64,000 nt of DNA from contig JAPEUQ010000010.1 of the NCBI GenBank assembly GCA_027946365.1, positions 372,001 to 436,000 of the forward strand, read 5' to 3'. The position numbers and the translations under genes are program-made. Source of the DNA: Kalmusia sp. IMI 367209 (taxonomy: Eukaryota > Ascomycota > Dothideomycetes > Pleosporales > Didymosphaeriaceae). Below the pieces are notes generated by a model. The model did no database searches, was not told where the DNA came from, and was given only the letters and a program-made list of their open reading frames with translations. Below, one piece after another: positions 46,428 to 58,842 of the stretch. Positions within the stretch are counted from its first letter, which is position 1; the number at the start of each line of letters is the position of its first letter.

Positions 46428-48149
46428 ATGCCGTCACTTTTCTTGTTGCTTGTCTTTGCAGGTGCTTCGCTCCCTGTTACCAATAGCGCTCTCATACACG
46501 AAAAACACCCGGCGGCCCCACGCATCCATCTCGATTATGCTACTTACGAAGGAACAACACTTGAAAATGGAGTGCAACAGTTCTTAGGCGTACGTTACGC
46601 GGCCCCACCGCTAGGAGACCTTCGCTTCCGTCGTGCACAAGATCCTCTGCATGAGACACAAGTCGTACCAGCTGTAAAGGTGATGGATCATAGAATTCAC
46701 TTGAAAGCCAAGCTGACTAGTTGCTAGCATGGGGCTGTTTGCTACGGCCTGCAAGGTCTCGCAGTTGGCTTAGCCCAAGGCGTGGAGTATGGCGAGGATT
46801 GTCTCTTCGTGGACGTATACACCCCTTCAGCCACTCCCGAAGAGTCCGATGGTGGCCTACCAGTTATGGTGTGGCTTCAAGGAGGTGCTTTCATCCAACT
46901 TTTCAACCCCAACTACAATGGTACAGGCATTGTGGAGGCTAGTGGCGGTAAGGTCATTGTTGTGACCGTCAACCATCGCGTCGGACCCTACGGCTTCCTC
47001 GCTTCTGGGGAGCTCGAAAATGAAGGAAATCTGAACATTGGGCTCCACGACCAACGATTTGCGTTGAGCTGGGTACAAAAGCATATCAAAGCTTTTGGTG
47101 GAAATCCAAGCCAAGTCACTCTGTTCGGCACCTCAGTTGGTGCAGGCAGTATTTTACTCCAGACTATTGCATACGGAGGCAACCCTCCCCCAGATAATGC
47201 TAAGTGGACTACCGGAATCGCACCTGCAGTCTATCTACCATCTGTATATGAAGTGTCAGAGCTTGAGTACCAATACGAGACTCTTCTGACAGCCACTGAC
47301 TGCTCTAACCTTAGCTGTCTCCGCTCTCTAAGCTCGGAAGCCATTCAGTCTGCAAACAACGCGACTTTGTTTCCTGGAGATCATGGTCTGGCACGATTTA
47401 CGTATTGGCCTGTCATCGATCACCAGCTTCTTACCGACCGACCGCAGGCCATGCTCGAAGCTGGTAATTTCTCCCATGAAAGATCATTAATGATCGGTTC
47501 GTCTCTTTCGGAAGGAACGCTATTTGCGCCTCCCGCAAACACAACAGCAGACGTCAACGCGTTTCTCAAACTACAATTCCCGGCGCTGACCGAAGATGAT
47601 CTTGATACCGCGCACGATTTGTACGATATGGTCCCGTCCATCGTTCCCGGCGTCAATGTCACAAAGTCACCCTTATTTTTCAAAGCAGCAGCCATGTATG
47701 GCGACGTGCAATTCACCTGCCCGACGCTTCTATTTTCCCAAGTGCTCACCCAATCCGACATCGACATATACTACTTTCGTTATAATGTCGTCGATCCCGT
47801 TGAGCTTGCTGCAGGCTTCATCGTACCACACACTTGGGAGGTACAAGCAGTTTGGGGTCCGGAATATGCAACGAACTACGGCGCTTTGCCTGGTGCAAAT
47901 AGCTATGATATAGGTGGTGTGAACAGAAATGCCATCTCTGAAGTACAACGCTTTTGGATTCGATTTGCAACGGCGAGTGGGAGTTTAGAGACAAATAATG
48001 AGACAGGGCTCCCAGATTGGCGCAGGTTCAACGATGGGCGGCAAAGGTTTAAAATACAGACTAACGCCTCGAAAATGGAGAATATCGAGCAGATAGAGCT
48101 TGATCGGTGTGCATTCTGGGCTAGCATTGCTGCACGCACACGCATCTAA
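46428..48149 (+). CDS. Secreted type-B carboxylesterase (alpha/beta hydrolase)
   Basis: Two exons (46428-46679, 46728-48149) with a 48-bp intron give 557 residues. A signal peptide covers the first ~20 residues. Type-B marks are FLGVRYAAPPLGDLRF, EDCLFVDVY, the DQRFALSWVQKHIKAFGGNP stretch and the probable triad S220 (FGTSVGAGS), E346 (SLSEGTLF) and H452 (VPHTWEVQAVWG). The elbow reads GTSVG instead of the usual GESAG, and the oxyanion loop reads QGGAF where HGGGF is usual, so activity may be altered. Many NxS/T sites fit a secreted glycoprotein. The family hydrolyses carboxylic esters including lipids; the substrate is not predictable. Confidence 0.92.
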
Positions 48150-48832
48150 ACACGTTGTACTCGCATTACAACCAAGCGATGGAGTCTTATGTCTACGCTC
48201 ACGCCGTCAAAAAGATACCTCCCAAAGCTTTAGGGCCCGAAATGGCTAGGACGGCTACGCGAAGTCTTGCTAGATTACCAGGTGGGAATCGTATGATTGG
48301 CAATATCTATATGATTGACAATATCTAGCCTAATTTGGGTCGTGCTGGTGCATATTACAATTCAATACAGTGAAGCGACTGAACTTGAATTAAGGTACGG
48401 GTAAGCATTTTATTGTTGCGGGAAGAGCTCATGCGTTCTTGACCTATCTTCGCTGTTGCAAGCGTCGCTATCTCTTCGTAGCTAAATTGTGGAATTGAAG
48501 ATATACAAAGAATCAGTTTCATTGCATCTCAATACATTAATATGGGTAAAGAAAAGAAGGTCGCTACAAAACACTGGATATATCGAGGCGCCGTACAATT
48601 TGGGTATTCATCTGTTTCATACTACGTCGCTCCTTGAACATGTATAACCTGGAGCAATCAGCGTCCACGAGTACTGTTTGACCAACCAGTAGAGGTATTA
48701 TGCCAGTCATGATCCACTCGTGGACCCTTCTACTTCAGTTGCCTCCTCCTCTGGCCATTGAGCCTTGCATCCTTGTCCAGGGGTCTTGGGCTCCGAGATA
48801 AAGCCTATGGCTTCTCGCCGTAAGCGCATGCA
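48150..48832. other. Intergenic, no gene seen
   Basis: About 680 bp with one short tandem duplication and no conserved frame. Confidence 0.45.
48293..48328 (+). repeat. 18-bp tandem duplication
   Basis: Two successive copies of ATGATTGRCAATATCTAK matching at 16 of 18 positions, downstream of the esterase gene. Confidence 0.85.
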
Positions 48833-49367
48833 ATGGTAGCCGCTATCTTTACACCTTCGCTATCCATCATGCAGGGAGCAATGCCTCCGCCAAAGTGCGT
48901 CACACCGAAATTGAGCGGCCGGAAGACTGTTCTGCAGCACCAAGTTGTCAATGTCTATGCGTCGGTCACGGCCCTAACCACGATCGTGTTGGGACTGCGC
49001 TTGTATACGCGCAGATATCTAACTCGTTCCCTGGATTTGAATGACCTGTTGATGGCACTGAGCTGGCTGGGATGTGTCATGTGGGTTTTGCTTTGTGTCT
49101 ACGGCATGCGAATTTACTGCCCTTCAAAATCCCACGTTAGACGCCAGTATTTACTGATCGCGTAACAAAGCATTTCGATTCGGATTCAGGGAGCATTTAT
49201 GGAACGTCACTTCGGTTCAGCTTCCAGGATATTTGAGCATATACATTGGCATTGGCATAGTATATGTGTGGTCAGCGGCTTTGATAAAAATCTCGCTGCT
49301 TGTACTATACCATCGCGTTGACACCGCGGCGAACCCGCGATTAGGTCCTCTCGTGTTTAGTACATGA
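48833..49367 (+). CDS. Truncated fungal rhodopsin-like membrane protein
   Basis: Two proposed exons (48833-49146, 49190-49367) over a 43-bp intron give 163 residues. The first part holds two membrane helices around a VLGLRLYTRRYLTRSLDLNDLLMAL segment, the hallmark of fungal rhodopsin-domain (Pth11-like, non-opsin) integral membrane proteins. After the junction, EHLWNVTSVQLPGY and a helix with WSAALIKISLLVLYHRV match the next part of the family. A TGA at 49365-49367 then ends the frame, about 120 or more residues short of the usual seven-helix protein. The following 155 bp lead into the beta-xylosidase 3' end, leaving no room for the rest. It is probably a gene remnant; the intron is my inference. 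Confidence 0.55.
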
Positions 49368-49522
49368 GGATTCTTCTAAACAATACATTCCTTTTCGTGA
49401 AGCAACGCTGCGAAGCCTGATGTGATCAATACATTTGCTTAAGTCACTGCTGACGAAATGGGAACTCGAGAACCTAATCAAATCCATATATTGCTTAATT
49501 ACAGCTCATAGAGTCTAGTATC

Positions 49523-52160
49523 CTACGATACAACCTTCTGTTCACTTCCATATCCACCGACAAAATAATTGTCAAAGCCGCTCACCCCTGATCCACTGCG
49601 ATTAGCGGGCGGCTGAGGCCACTCATCCAAAATCGCCTGGTCACCAGATAAGCTGAAAGCGACCGAGGTCAGCGGTTGATTATCTACGAGCAGTTGATAA
49701 TCACCCGGATACAAGACCTTGTTTCCTTTCTGATCAACTCGCGCTAAAGATCCTAGCGTGAGATTGAGATTGGCCGTGGTCGAAGAGCCTCCATCGATCG
49801 AAAATAAGCGTTGGTATGCTACTAGTGACTTTTTAGGGTGAGGTGCAGGACCGAAGGTTCCGGCGAGGTAGGCCAGTGTGACATAGTCAGAAGTTGTGTC
49901 CCCTGTATTCGTAATCTCAATTTGTATTGGCGAGCTGAAAGGGCAACGATCCGGATAGGTTACATTCGAATTCTTACAGGTGGCCATCAGGTCAGCGATG
50001 TTATAGGTATTCGATAGTTTAGAGGTTACGGAGGCGGAGAAGTTCGTGTAGTGCAGACCACTCCCAAATTCGAAGACAGCCGTCCCGTTGTACCACTTAT
50101 AAGTCCTTCCAGGATTATTCACACCAGGGCGTAACGACATATCCGTCATGGGCACTTCGTTGATGTACGAGGATGGGTATTGTGTCGTCGGTAGACGGCC
50201 AGCAGGCGCAGCTTTTCCCGTAATGATATCCATAATGGCGAGTCCTCCGTCCTGCCCAGGATAACCAGCCCAAAGCAAAGCCGATATATTTGGGTTGTTG
50301 GCGATTGGTGTCGAATCGATCTGCCCTCCACCCATCTGTACGACAACCATCGGTTTGCCCATATCAGCAAGTTGTCCTATCACATCCAGCTGTGCGCCGG
50401 ACCACGCGAGCGAAACGCGATCCATTCCTTCTGCTTCGACATCGTTGTCTATGCCGCCAATATAGACGATTACGTCGCTGGCACTAGCGGCTGGCCAGAT
50501 TGAGAGCCATGACTCTGTTGTCGGATCACCTTGTCCACCCGGTCCTTGCGCGTAATTCACGGTGGTATTGAGCTGCTGTGCCGCCCAAAGTGGACTGTGT
50601 AGATACGTTGGTACGCCTGCATAATTTCCCAGTAGATCCTCAGTCGCATTCGCCCAGTCGCCAAAAAGTCCGAGAGATGATGATGAGTCAAGCGAAAGTG
50701 GTAACACTCCGTCGTTCTTCAACATCACTATTCCCTCAATGGCGGCTTTGTACGCTAGCTGTTGTGAAGCGTTCGTTGCAACAGCGTTGAAATCGAGTTG
50801 GCGGTATGGTTGATTGTCAGGAGAATCAAAGTAACTTCATCCAGAGCATGATCAGTTAATAAGACGTGTATGATATATCTGGGAGTGACTTACCCTAAGC
50901 GAACCAAAGATGAATACTGTCGAATCAATGCTTGATCAAGTATAGTCTCGTTAAGAAGACCTTGAGCGAAAGCAGCAGGAAGATGGTTCGGCATGTATGT
51001 ACCACAGTTGACGTCTGTTCCAGCAATCAGCGCATCGGCTGCAGCTTGCTCACGAGTTGAAGCCCACTCGTGAGGCAGATAAATGTTCTGAACCGCATCA
51101 CAGTCACTCGTGACCCACTGCTCCTCATTTGTCCATCCCCAGTGCTCGCGAAGTATCGTTTGGAGCAAGTATGGATCTGCACAGGTGGGTACTCCATTGA
51201 CAGAGTCTGTTGATTATTAGGGCAACGTCTTTTCAAGATTGCAAGTGCAACTTACTATATGAGCACATGAACGCCCCAACATTTGAGTCTCGAGCGCAGC
51301 TTTGAAAAGGGGGAAGGTAGTATTCGACAAGGTCCTGTTGGGAAACTTGCGCGTCAAACTGGTAGCGAAAGTTGCCGTTCCAGCTCTCAATGTCATATCC
51401 TAAAGAAAGTGTAAGCGATAGGCCATATCGACATACTCTCTCGTCATACCTGCATAGTGCTTGCATGTTGCAACAACCCGCTTGTATGGATCACTCGGAT
51501 CACCCTGTAGGCCCTTGATTAGAGCGTTAACATACGACGAAAGATGATATGGATCTTCGCCAGGAGTTTCTGCGGAAATTTGTAAGCGTGGCGAGCATTG
51601 CAGTACATTGTCACTGCTCACCTTGTCCTCTTCCCCATCGTGGATCCCTGAACGGATTGATATTGGGCGTCCAGAAGTCTAAACCAGTCCGATTAGCGTT
51701 ATTGAAAGCCCTTGCTTCTGTCGCTATCACAGTAGCTACATCTGTGATAAGTTTATCATCAAAAGCTGCACCCATTAAAATGGGTTGCGGGAATGATGTC
51801 GAGTAGCTGTAATCTCCCTCATCCGAGAAGTTGGTGAATGGTCCGGCGATACCATGAAGTCCTTCGGACCACCACTCGTACGGTGGTATACCTAGGCGTG
51901 GAACACCTGGCGCGGTACTTCCCGTGGCATTAATCTTCTCTTCTAATATGTAAAGTGAGACAAGTGCCCTTGCTCTCTCAAGCGGAGCTAGAAACGTTTA
52001 GCAAACACCAAGTTTTCCAGTCAGTCGTGGAGGCAGACATACATGCAGACGCGTTGCATATAGTGTTATTTTTCAATGGACCATTGACACAATCAGGGAA
52101 AACTGCATAAGCGCTCCCAGATAGTAGAAGTGCGAATAAATAATGAGAAGAGCTTGCCAT
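49523..52160 (-). CDS. GH3 beta-xylosidase, secreted
   Basis: Six exons (52160-52043, 51987-51622, 51569-51450, 51399-51256, 51206-50894, 50834-49523) give 790 residues; introns are 49-59 bp and all junctions keep frame. Signal peptide over residues 1-20. The family-3 barrel shows YEWWSEGLHG, FWTPNINPFRDPRWGRG, TPGEDPYHLSSYV, and CKHYAGYD, with the nucleophile D284 in VTSDCDAVQ. The C-terminal sandwich domain (GIVMLKNDGVLPL onward) and a fibronectin-III-like end follow. The YEWW and NGVPTCAD motifs favour exo-1,4-beta-xylosidase over beta-glucosidase. It should remove xylose from xylo-oligosaccharides in plant wall breakdown. No xylanase gene is adjacent. Confidence 0.94.
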
Positions 52161-54916
52161 TATCACGTCGGTATTTCGATTGTTAAGTTGTAACACAGAG
52201 CGTGACAGTGACCTCCCACCTCGTATCCTTATACCTTCAAAATCAAACACAATTGCCGTACAGCGAAGTTAGTATCTTGCACTTGCATCGAATGCGGGGT
52301 GCCTAGTAGCCTATTGTTCCACTATGACGACAAGATCATGCTTTGAAGGCGAACGAACTGAGGATAGCATAGGCAAAACCTCGGGAATACCCGCCGTCGG
52401 ATGGCGATATCCAAGACCAGCAACGGTACCTGGTAACATTCCGAAGTGCCGCGTGAACTTTCGGCGTAAACGCGGTGGAGCAGAACGCGGGTTTCGTGAG
52501 GGGGTTCGCACTAGGAGCACCGGGTCGATGTGATTCGTTGTAGTTTTAGGCAAAATGAGTGATCGCCTACCCTCGGACGCTTTCTGAACCGTAGCGGCAC
52601 GCTAACCAAACGTGTTACCCCAGAAGTGTATTGAAGAGGAAGTCGTGTACAGGACCAGAATAATCTACCAGACTTATCGAAATAGAGAAAATTACAATCA
52701 ATGCAAAACGATAGGGATCTTCGCAGTCAGCTAGGTAATGTATCGACCAGATCATAACAAAGATCACAATCTTTGCATTTGTATTAGCATATCAACCGTC
52801 TTGACTGTTTGCACCACATAAGCCTACCAGAAGCGTCCCAAGACTATGTTCAGCTTACCTGCCGTCGTGGCGGGATAGTAATATTCTGATAAGATTCTTC
52901 TTCGAATCCTGTGTGTAAGATCGAATCGTGTTCACCTCTTGTATTTGGCTGATGCGATGAATACGAGCGAGGGCCTACTCTTTGACTATGGGATTCCTTA
53001 TTTTCCGACTAACTGACGAGTAAATTAGACGAGTGTATTTACCAGTAAGGTTCCATCAAGTAAGCACGGTAGGTATTCGTCAATGTAAATCCACTCAGTT
53101 GATTATCAGTGTACATTTTTGTACAAGATAGAGTATAAATGCCGACTGTATCGCACTGCAATGTGAGTAATACGACTTCAACTTTTGGATTGGCGTCCAA
53201 TCTGTCCAATATTGGCTGTCATTGCGCTTGTGGCACTTTCTCGTCAAAACGGGCGCTGTAAATACTCACTTGATTGAGGCCGGCCTCAACGATATCATGA
53301 GTCATTCTCCATATTGAAATTTTCTCTTCCACCTATGATGAGCAGTCTCAGCTTAGTCATCCTGTCAAAGGGCTAAAATTCAATAAAAGTTGACATGTTA
53401 CTGCTACTGGATATTGTATTGAATAATCCCTTCCGTTCATCAGCGGGCACGATCATGTTTCCTCAACAGTGTTTTCGTTAGCATATTATCTAGCAGATAG
53501 TTTTAACCCTTTTGTTTCCTTGGATGCATAGTGGAAATACTAGACAGGCGCCTTGAACTCATAGAGCTATATCCTAATCTGTACGTCTAGCCGGGATATA
53601 GCAAGGAGGAACGCGATCGGAAAAGCTTTTCGCGAACAGGAGAGGAGCCAATGACTACAAAAATTCAAGGGAGCACTAGAATAACAGCGTAATGCAAGCT
53701 AGCGAGTATATGCCACTACCTAGTATTCCTGGAGACTAAATCTTAGGCGGATTGGCTCCCTCTACAGTATCCTAGGAAGCCCGGGAAGCGATGTGACTCA
53801 AAGCCTGTAATATAGTCTTCTGCCTTCTAAGTGGAGGCTTTCTATCTTCCATTTGCGGCTCTATTATTCCTTTCTCGGCTTTCTCACTTCCACATTCCAT
53901 CTTCTCCTCGACTGCTGCATTTGCCACCGCTTCTCTCCTCCGCGATCGCAATTTTCGTATCCGTGCACCGGATTCGCAGCATACCTCTGACGTTTCGATA
54001 TCGTTTCGCTCGAGTTGCGGTGTTCTCTTTCGTGGTATTGCTTCGACGTGGATTCTCTGATATCGCATCGGGACTTGGGGCGCAATGCATAGTTGTTTGA
54101 TCATCTTAGTCATTTGTGGTGATGTTTCCGACTGTGAACCAGAGTCTATGTACTCTTTTACGTTGACTGTATTTGAAGGTAGCGATTCTGAAGAGCACAT
54201 GCCGTGCTACGTGGTGTGCTAGTATCGTTGTGTGGTCGGGATATTTTAATATCGTGGAAGGGTGCGGTTCGGGGAAACGGTGAAGCAGCGTTTTGTATTG
54301 AATTGGTTCTATGAGGAAAAGCGATGCGGGATATTGTTTCACAATATGATGTATCTGACATTCCCCGAGCCGTTGCAACATTTCGCGGCGAAGTCGCATG
54401 ACTTATGAGCCTCTTACTACGCCCGTGGGGCCGTTTCAGATCCCTCGCAAAGCAAAGCCCCTTCCCACAGCCTTGCTGAACCTTTAGCCAAGGATCCACA
54501 GTACCATTGATTTTATTTTCCGATGCGGAAACCGTGGGGCTTTGCCTCGTTCATCTTGGTCTGTGCGTCCTATATCCCCGAGAAGGAGTGCTGCGCCACA
54601 TCCTCGCTAGTAGTGCATGCGCTGCATATACTCCGAGTGCGATAGACGGCGCGGTCAAAGTAAGCGTGCAGGAGCGTTGTCATGAAACGTAGCGCACGTC
54701 GGGGAATTTTCTCGTACGAATTCGCCATGCTCGCAAACTCTGTCGGGCTTTGCATTGTCTTTAGGCAAGGTTTTTGCGAATGATAAAAATACCAGGTCTT
54801 CAATCCAACGTCCCCAAAATTTCCTAATGAAAAAGTGCGGTTTCGTGTTGCCCAAACCTCAATGATTAGAGGATGCGTGTCACGATGTTGGGACGCGATA
54901 GACCATATCGAGCCGC
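52161..54916. other. Long gene-poor stretch with one doubtful reading frame
   Basis: About 2.75 kb. Between 52161 and 53770 I see no frame worth calling. On the minus strand, 54200-53772 encodes 142 residues rich in Arg, Glu and Ser (RRREAVANAAVEEKM), and overlapping frames lie upstream to 54499. They might be exons of a small gene, but no family feature or convincing splice pattern supports it. Confidence 0.35.
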
Positions 54917-56344
54917 TCACACCGACTGCGCGCCCATTCTCTTCTCATCCTCTTCTTCCCGGAAAGTCCTCTCTTCCAGCGCCTTTGTCACCTGCGCACA
55001 CCACCTATCCACATACGTTGTCCAAAGATGCGCAACAAAATACACAATCCCAAACCATCCCGGCATGGCCACACACCATACCACCCAACTCCTACTTCTT
55101 GGAATCCAGGGCCAGGCTGGGTTTGGATCTGCAAATTGATCAGCTATAAACTCACTGTGCGACCACCCATACACGAGTCTGACAAGGACAACCCTAAGAA
55201 GCGTTCCGTGCGTCAAATATACAGCAAAGCTATTCCGTCCCAACCACATGAACAGTTTATTAGAGAATATGTTCTTGAGGGAAGGAGATAGCCAAATGCC
55301 GACAGAGATGAGATGCCACGCAATCGAAGACCAGCGCTTAGGATTATCTGAACCAGAGGGAAAGAGGTATGGGTTTAGCATATCAAGTTGTTGGCTCCAG
55401 ACTGCTTCATCGGCGCGGCCTTCGGGATAGCTCCCAACCCAAAGGCCGATGCAAATAACGACTGCTTGGACGATTCTACGAGTGCGAGAATGTTTAGAGA
55501 CGAAGTCTTGGAAGCTGTCTTCAGAGCCGATGTCGCAGAGAATAATGCCCCATAATATCGTTGTTTCGAACGTTTCTGCCGACTTGTTAACGAGGAGATG
55601 CGGATGTGCGAAGCATAGGTCACTAACCAACTTTCCAGCCATGGCTTGTCCAGTACCAAGCCCAAAGAATGAAAAGCGTAAAAAGACGTGCCGATCTCTT
55701 CATAAAGGCAGTAGCAGCAAGCACTACGTATACCATCATTGCGCCTCGGAGAAGAGGCTCAAGTGCCCATGTGTGCTCGTCGTAAACGGGATCACCGGGG
55801 GAGATCCACATCTTGCGCCATTCGTAAAAGAACCTCGGAATCTCGGTATCAAGCCCACGCTCGACTTGTACACTACTTCCGCGAATCCACTCCGAATCGC
55901 ACATTGTCGCAGCTTCAAAGCCTCCCATTTGCGCGATCGCCCAGGAAATCATTAGAGATAGTGTTGCTGGCAGTACCAACCGCGGAGGTCGGCGAAACGC
56001 GGATTTAGCAAGCGTGGTCAAAGCAGCTTGAGCGTTTCCGGATTTAATCTGTCGAAGCGGCTTAACGGCACATACGTAGCCAGTGAGGAAGGCGAACATC
56101 ATGACCCCGATACGGCCTTGGAATGGTAGCCTTAGAATAGGGAGCTGGAGGAGTCGAGGAGGCAACGATTTGTTGTCTCGTGGCCAGAATAATGGATAGT
56201 CAAAAGCGCGAGTCAGATGGGTGATCACCACTAGGAACGACGCGACTCCGCGAATGCCCTGCACAATATTAGTCTTTGTATAGTATAGCAAGTATTAGTT
56301 GTTACCTCTACCCAAGTCACGTTGCGACGGCTGTCTTTCGACAT
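54917..56344 (-). CDS. Acyltransferase 3 family integral membrane protein
   Basis: Three exons (56344-56306, 56258-55628, 55575-54917) with 47- and 52-bp introns give 442 residues. The first exon supplies only 13 residues and joins as TWVEGIRGVASFLVVITHL, the family's N-terminal helix carrying the conserved catalytic-type His. Further features are FPFQGRIGVMMFAFLTGYV-like helices, RPPRLVLPATLS, and a late SNKLFMWLGRNSFAVYLTH segment. About eight to ten membrane helices are expected. The family moves acyl groups (often acetyl) onto sugars or other small molecules at the membrane; the substrate here is unknown. The second intron (GTTAGT, GTTAAC branch, CAG) resolves an apparent frame break. Confidence 0.87.
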
Positions 56345-57444
56345 ATTACTGCTGACAGTGTTCTTCTGTAAATGCGAGTGCTAGGTTTGAAAAGGGAGGT
56401 ATGAATGAAGTAGGAATGCCTCCCCAGGAAACGATCATACACACAAGAGAATTCGTCGGAGAGTAATTTGAATGCAATAAAAGCAATAGTAACAATAGAG
56501 CCGTAAGGTGATTAATCGCCTTGTTCCATCCGAAGATTCCTTCAGTCTTCCTATACACAGACTTCAAGAGATACCCGAAGAATGACAGGACGCTGAGACG
56601 TGATACATGTTACGAGAGGCACAACTCAAAGCAAGATAAACAATTCGCTTAGCACGGGAAGGCCGTTCAACATGGTCAGTTGTCGGCTGTTTTCCCTGTG
56701 TTGATGACCACTCGCTAGGGAGAATGAGTGACACTTTGATGTGCGGAGGCTGCGTAAGTGGGCCCAATGTTTGGTACACTTCCGGGCGAGTTCACACTAC
56801 GCGGCTTGGCAGGGCAGACCCTTGGACCCGATCCGGCATTTCAACCTATCGTAGGAACGTCAAGCTTTGATATATGGTGACAGTATGCCGAGGTTGTATA
56901 ACCTATCTCACCGGAATATAACAATCATGATGTAAACTATAAGGAATCCGTTTTCGGACGTGAAGGCGTGGCGTCCGTTTCCAGAACACGTTGTGCGTCA
57001 ATCCACAACAACAAAGAGCTACACCTGGTTAAGATCTTGCTGTCGTCGGCGTACGCTGTGATTATCCAGTCTTCGAGAATGGTCCGCTAGCGGAGTAGTC
57101 AAACGGCTACCGCAAACGACGCGCTGCGGGAGTGGAGCCGGAGAAGAACATTATGTCGCATGCGGTTTAGTAATTTCGAAAGTCCTTTTTGCAATATCTA
57201 AAGTGGACGTGAGAGTTTCTCGTGTTGCATATGGTGTATTGTTAAACATATAGGGCCGAACCACATCGCCCCTAGAGCGACGGGCAAGACGCGGGTACAA
57301 GAAAACCTTATAGAGCTGAAGGGTGATAAAGCCAAGGTCGTATGCATGTTTGTTTTCGGACGCACCTTGAGGGATATGATGACCCTCATTCCAAAGACAA
57401 CCAGATCCGGCGTAGTGACAATCGCTAATTGCACCATGCCAGCA
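56345..57444. other. Intergenic, no gene seen
   Basis: About 1.1 kb between two minus-strand genes; only short unconserved frames. Confidence 0.45.
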
Positions 57445-58618
57445 TCAATGATTCTTTTCGACAATTTCCTTTGCAAACGTTGCGAAGTCCCTGCGCTCAT
57501 CCACCATTTCCCAAAGATTTGGCTGCGTAAAGACAGCCAGCGTGTTCCTCGCAACCTTCCCTCCCACGCCTGGCCCCGCGCCCCTCACAAAATGGGGAAC
57601 AGCCTTGAACTTGCCCCGAGTAATAATCTCAAGCGCCTCGCCCGTCTGGAAGCCCAAGCAGTCGCGCGGGATAGCTACTTTAGTTACGGCACCCGTGCGC
57701 GAGTGGATATACAAACCCGCCTTAGGATCCGGTGAGCGTTCGAGCTCCTTGAGCGGAGCGAAAGATGATCCTGTCTGTGGGGTATGTGCAGCCTCATCAA
57801 CGAACATGGCGGATGTCAATCCAGTAAGGCATCCGTGGTCGAGATGAGTGGCGCACCAGTCATCCTCATCGCCGGACGTGTCACTGGTGGTCTCAACCTG
57901 TGATTGCGGGGTAGGAAAGTAATGGAGTAGGCGTGCCTTGGTCGACACACTGCTTTTGACGACATGCTCGAGATAACCCTGTTTGTAACCGTCGATGTTG
58001 GCTTCGGCGTACTTATCGCATGCACGTGCTACAAGTGCGGCGATGTCGATGATGAGGGTGCATAGCTCACGGAAAGTGGCTTCGAAATCCGGGAGGAGCT
58101 CCCGGGCCGGCCATACATTTGGTGCTGTGTACTCTGAGAAGGAAGGGTATTTTTCTGCAACGGCTTGCTGCTGGCTTTCAAACAAAGGGGAGCAGTTGAC
58201 GTAGTATGAGCCCTTGAGCGTGTCGTAGCGGCCGTCTTTAAGTGTTTCTTTCCCGCATGACCATCCGACTAACCACTTAGCCGCCGGCGACTCGAGCTTT
58301 TCTATCAATCAAACCGTTAGTGAATTGACTGCGTCCTGCAGAAAATCGACATACCCAATTCCTTTTTTGGTAGGTTGGCCAGAGCAGACGAATAAGATAA
58401 TAGTCGATGCCGAAGTTCGTGGAATTTGGAAGGCAGGTCTTTCACAACAATGATTCCAAGTGAAGAGGGACCAAAAGCCTCCTCTAATTGAGAAAATTCC
58501 ACGCTATCTATATCATGTCAGTCTACATTGTCGTTGTCCAACTTGATGGCAGCATACCATTCTTCAATTCCTCTAGACCCACCGTAACGGCGTCCTGCTG
58601 GGCTACAGAATTAGCCAT
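57445..58618 (-). CDS. 2-oxoglutarate/Fe(II)-dependent oxygenase-like protein
   Basis: Three exons (58618-58558, 58507-58355, 58301-57445) with 50- and 53-bp introns give 356 residues. The N-terminal part (GPSSLGIIVVKDLPSKFHELRHRLL) matches the start of isopenicillin-N-synthase-like oxygenases. The double-stranded beta-helix core has the iron-binding HxD as H224-L-D226 in THLDHGCLTGL and a likely distal His at 308 in AVPHFVRG. The Arg expected to hold 2-oxoglutarate is present in VARNTLAVF. The reaction type is hydroxylation, desaturation or ring closure of an unknown small molecule. No biosynthetic cluster surrounds it. Confidence 0.88.
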
Positions 58619-58842
58619 CACCTCAGTATGCTAAGAATGGTTCAACCAAAGATTTGTGTTGCACACAATGATATTTTGTTCAGATATGCAGTTATCGAGC
58701 GAAGTGCAAGACTTGAAAGCGGCCTGACCTTCACCAATGCGCCTGCCTAGTTTAGCTAGGCCGCGTTCTGCCGGCCATCTCCGCCGGCGCATCCCGCATT
58801 ACCTCATCGGCTTTGCAACTCTCCACCACCGACGCGCCCACC

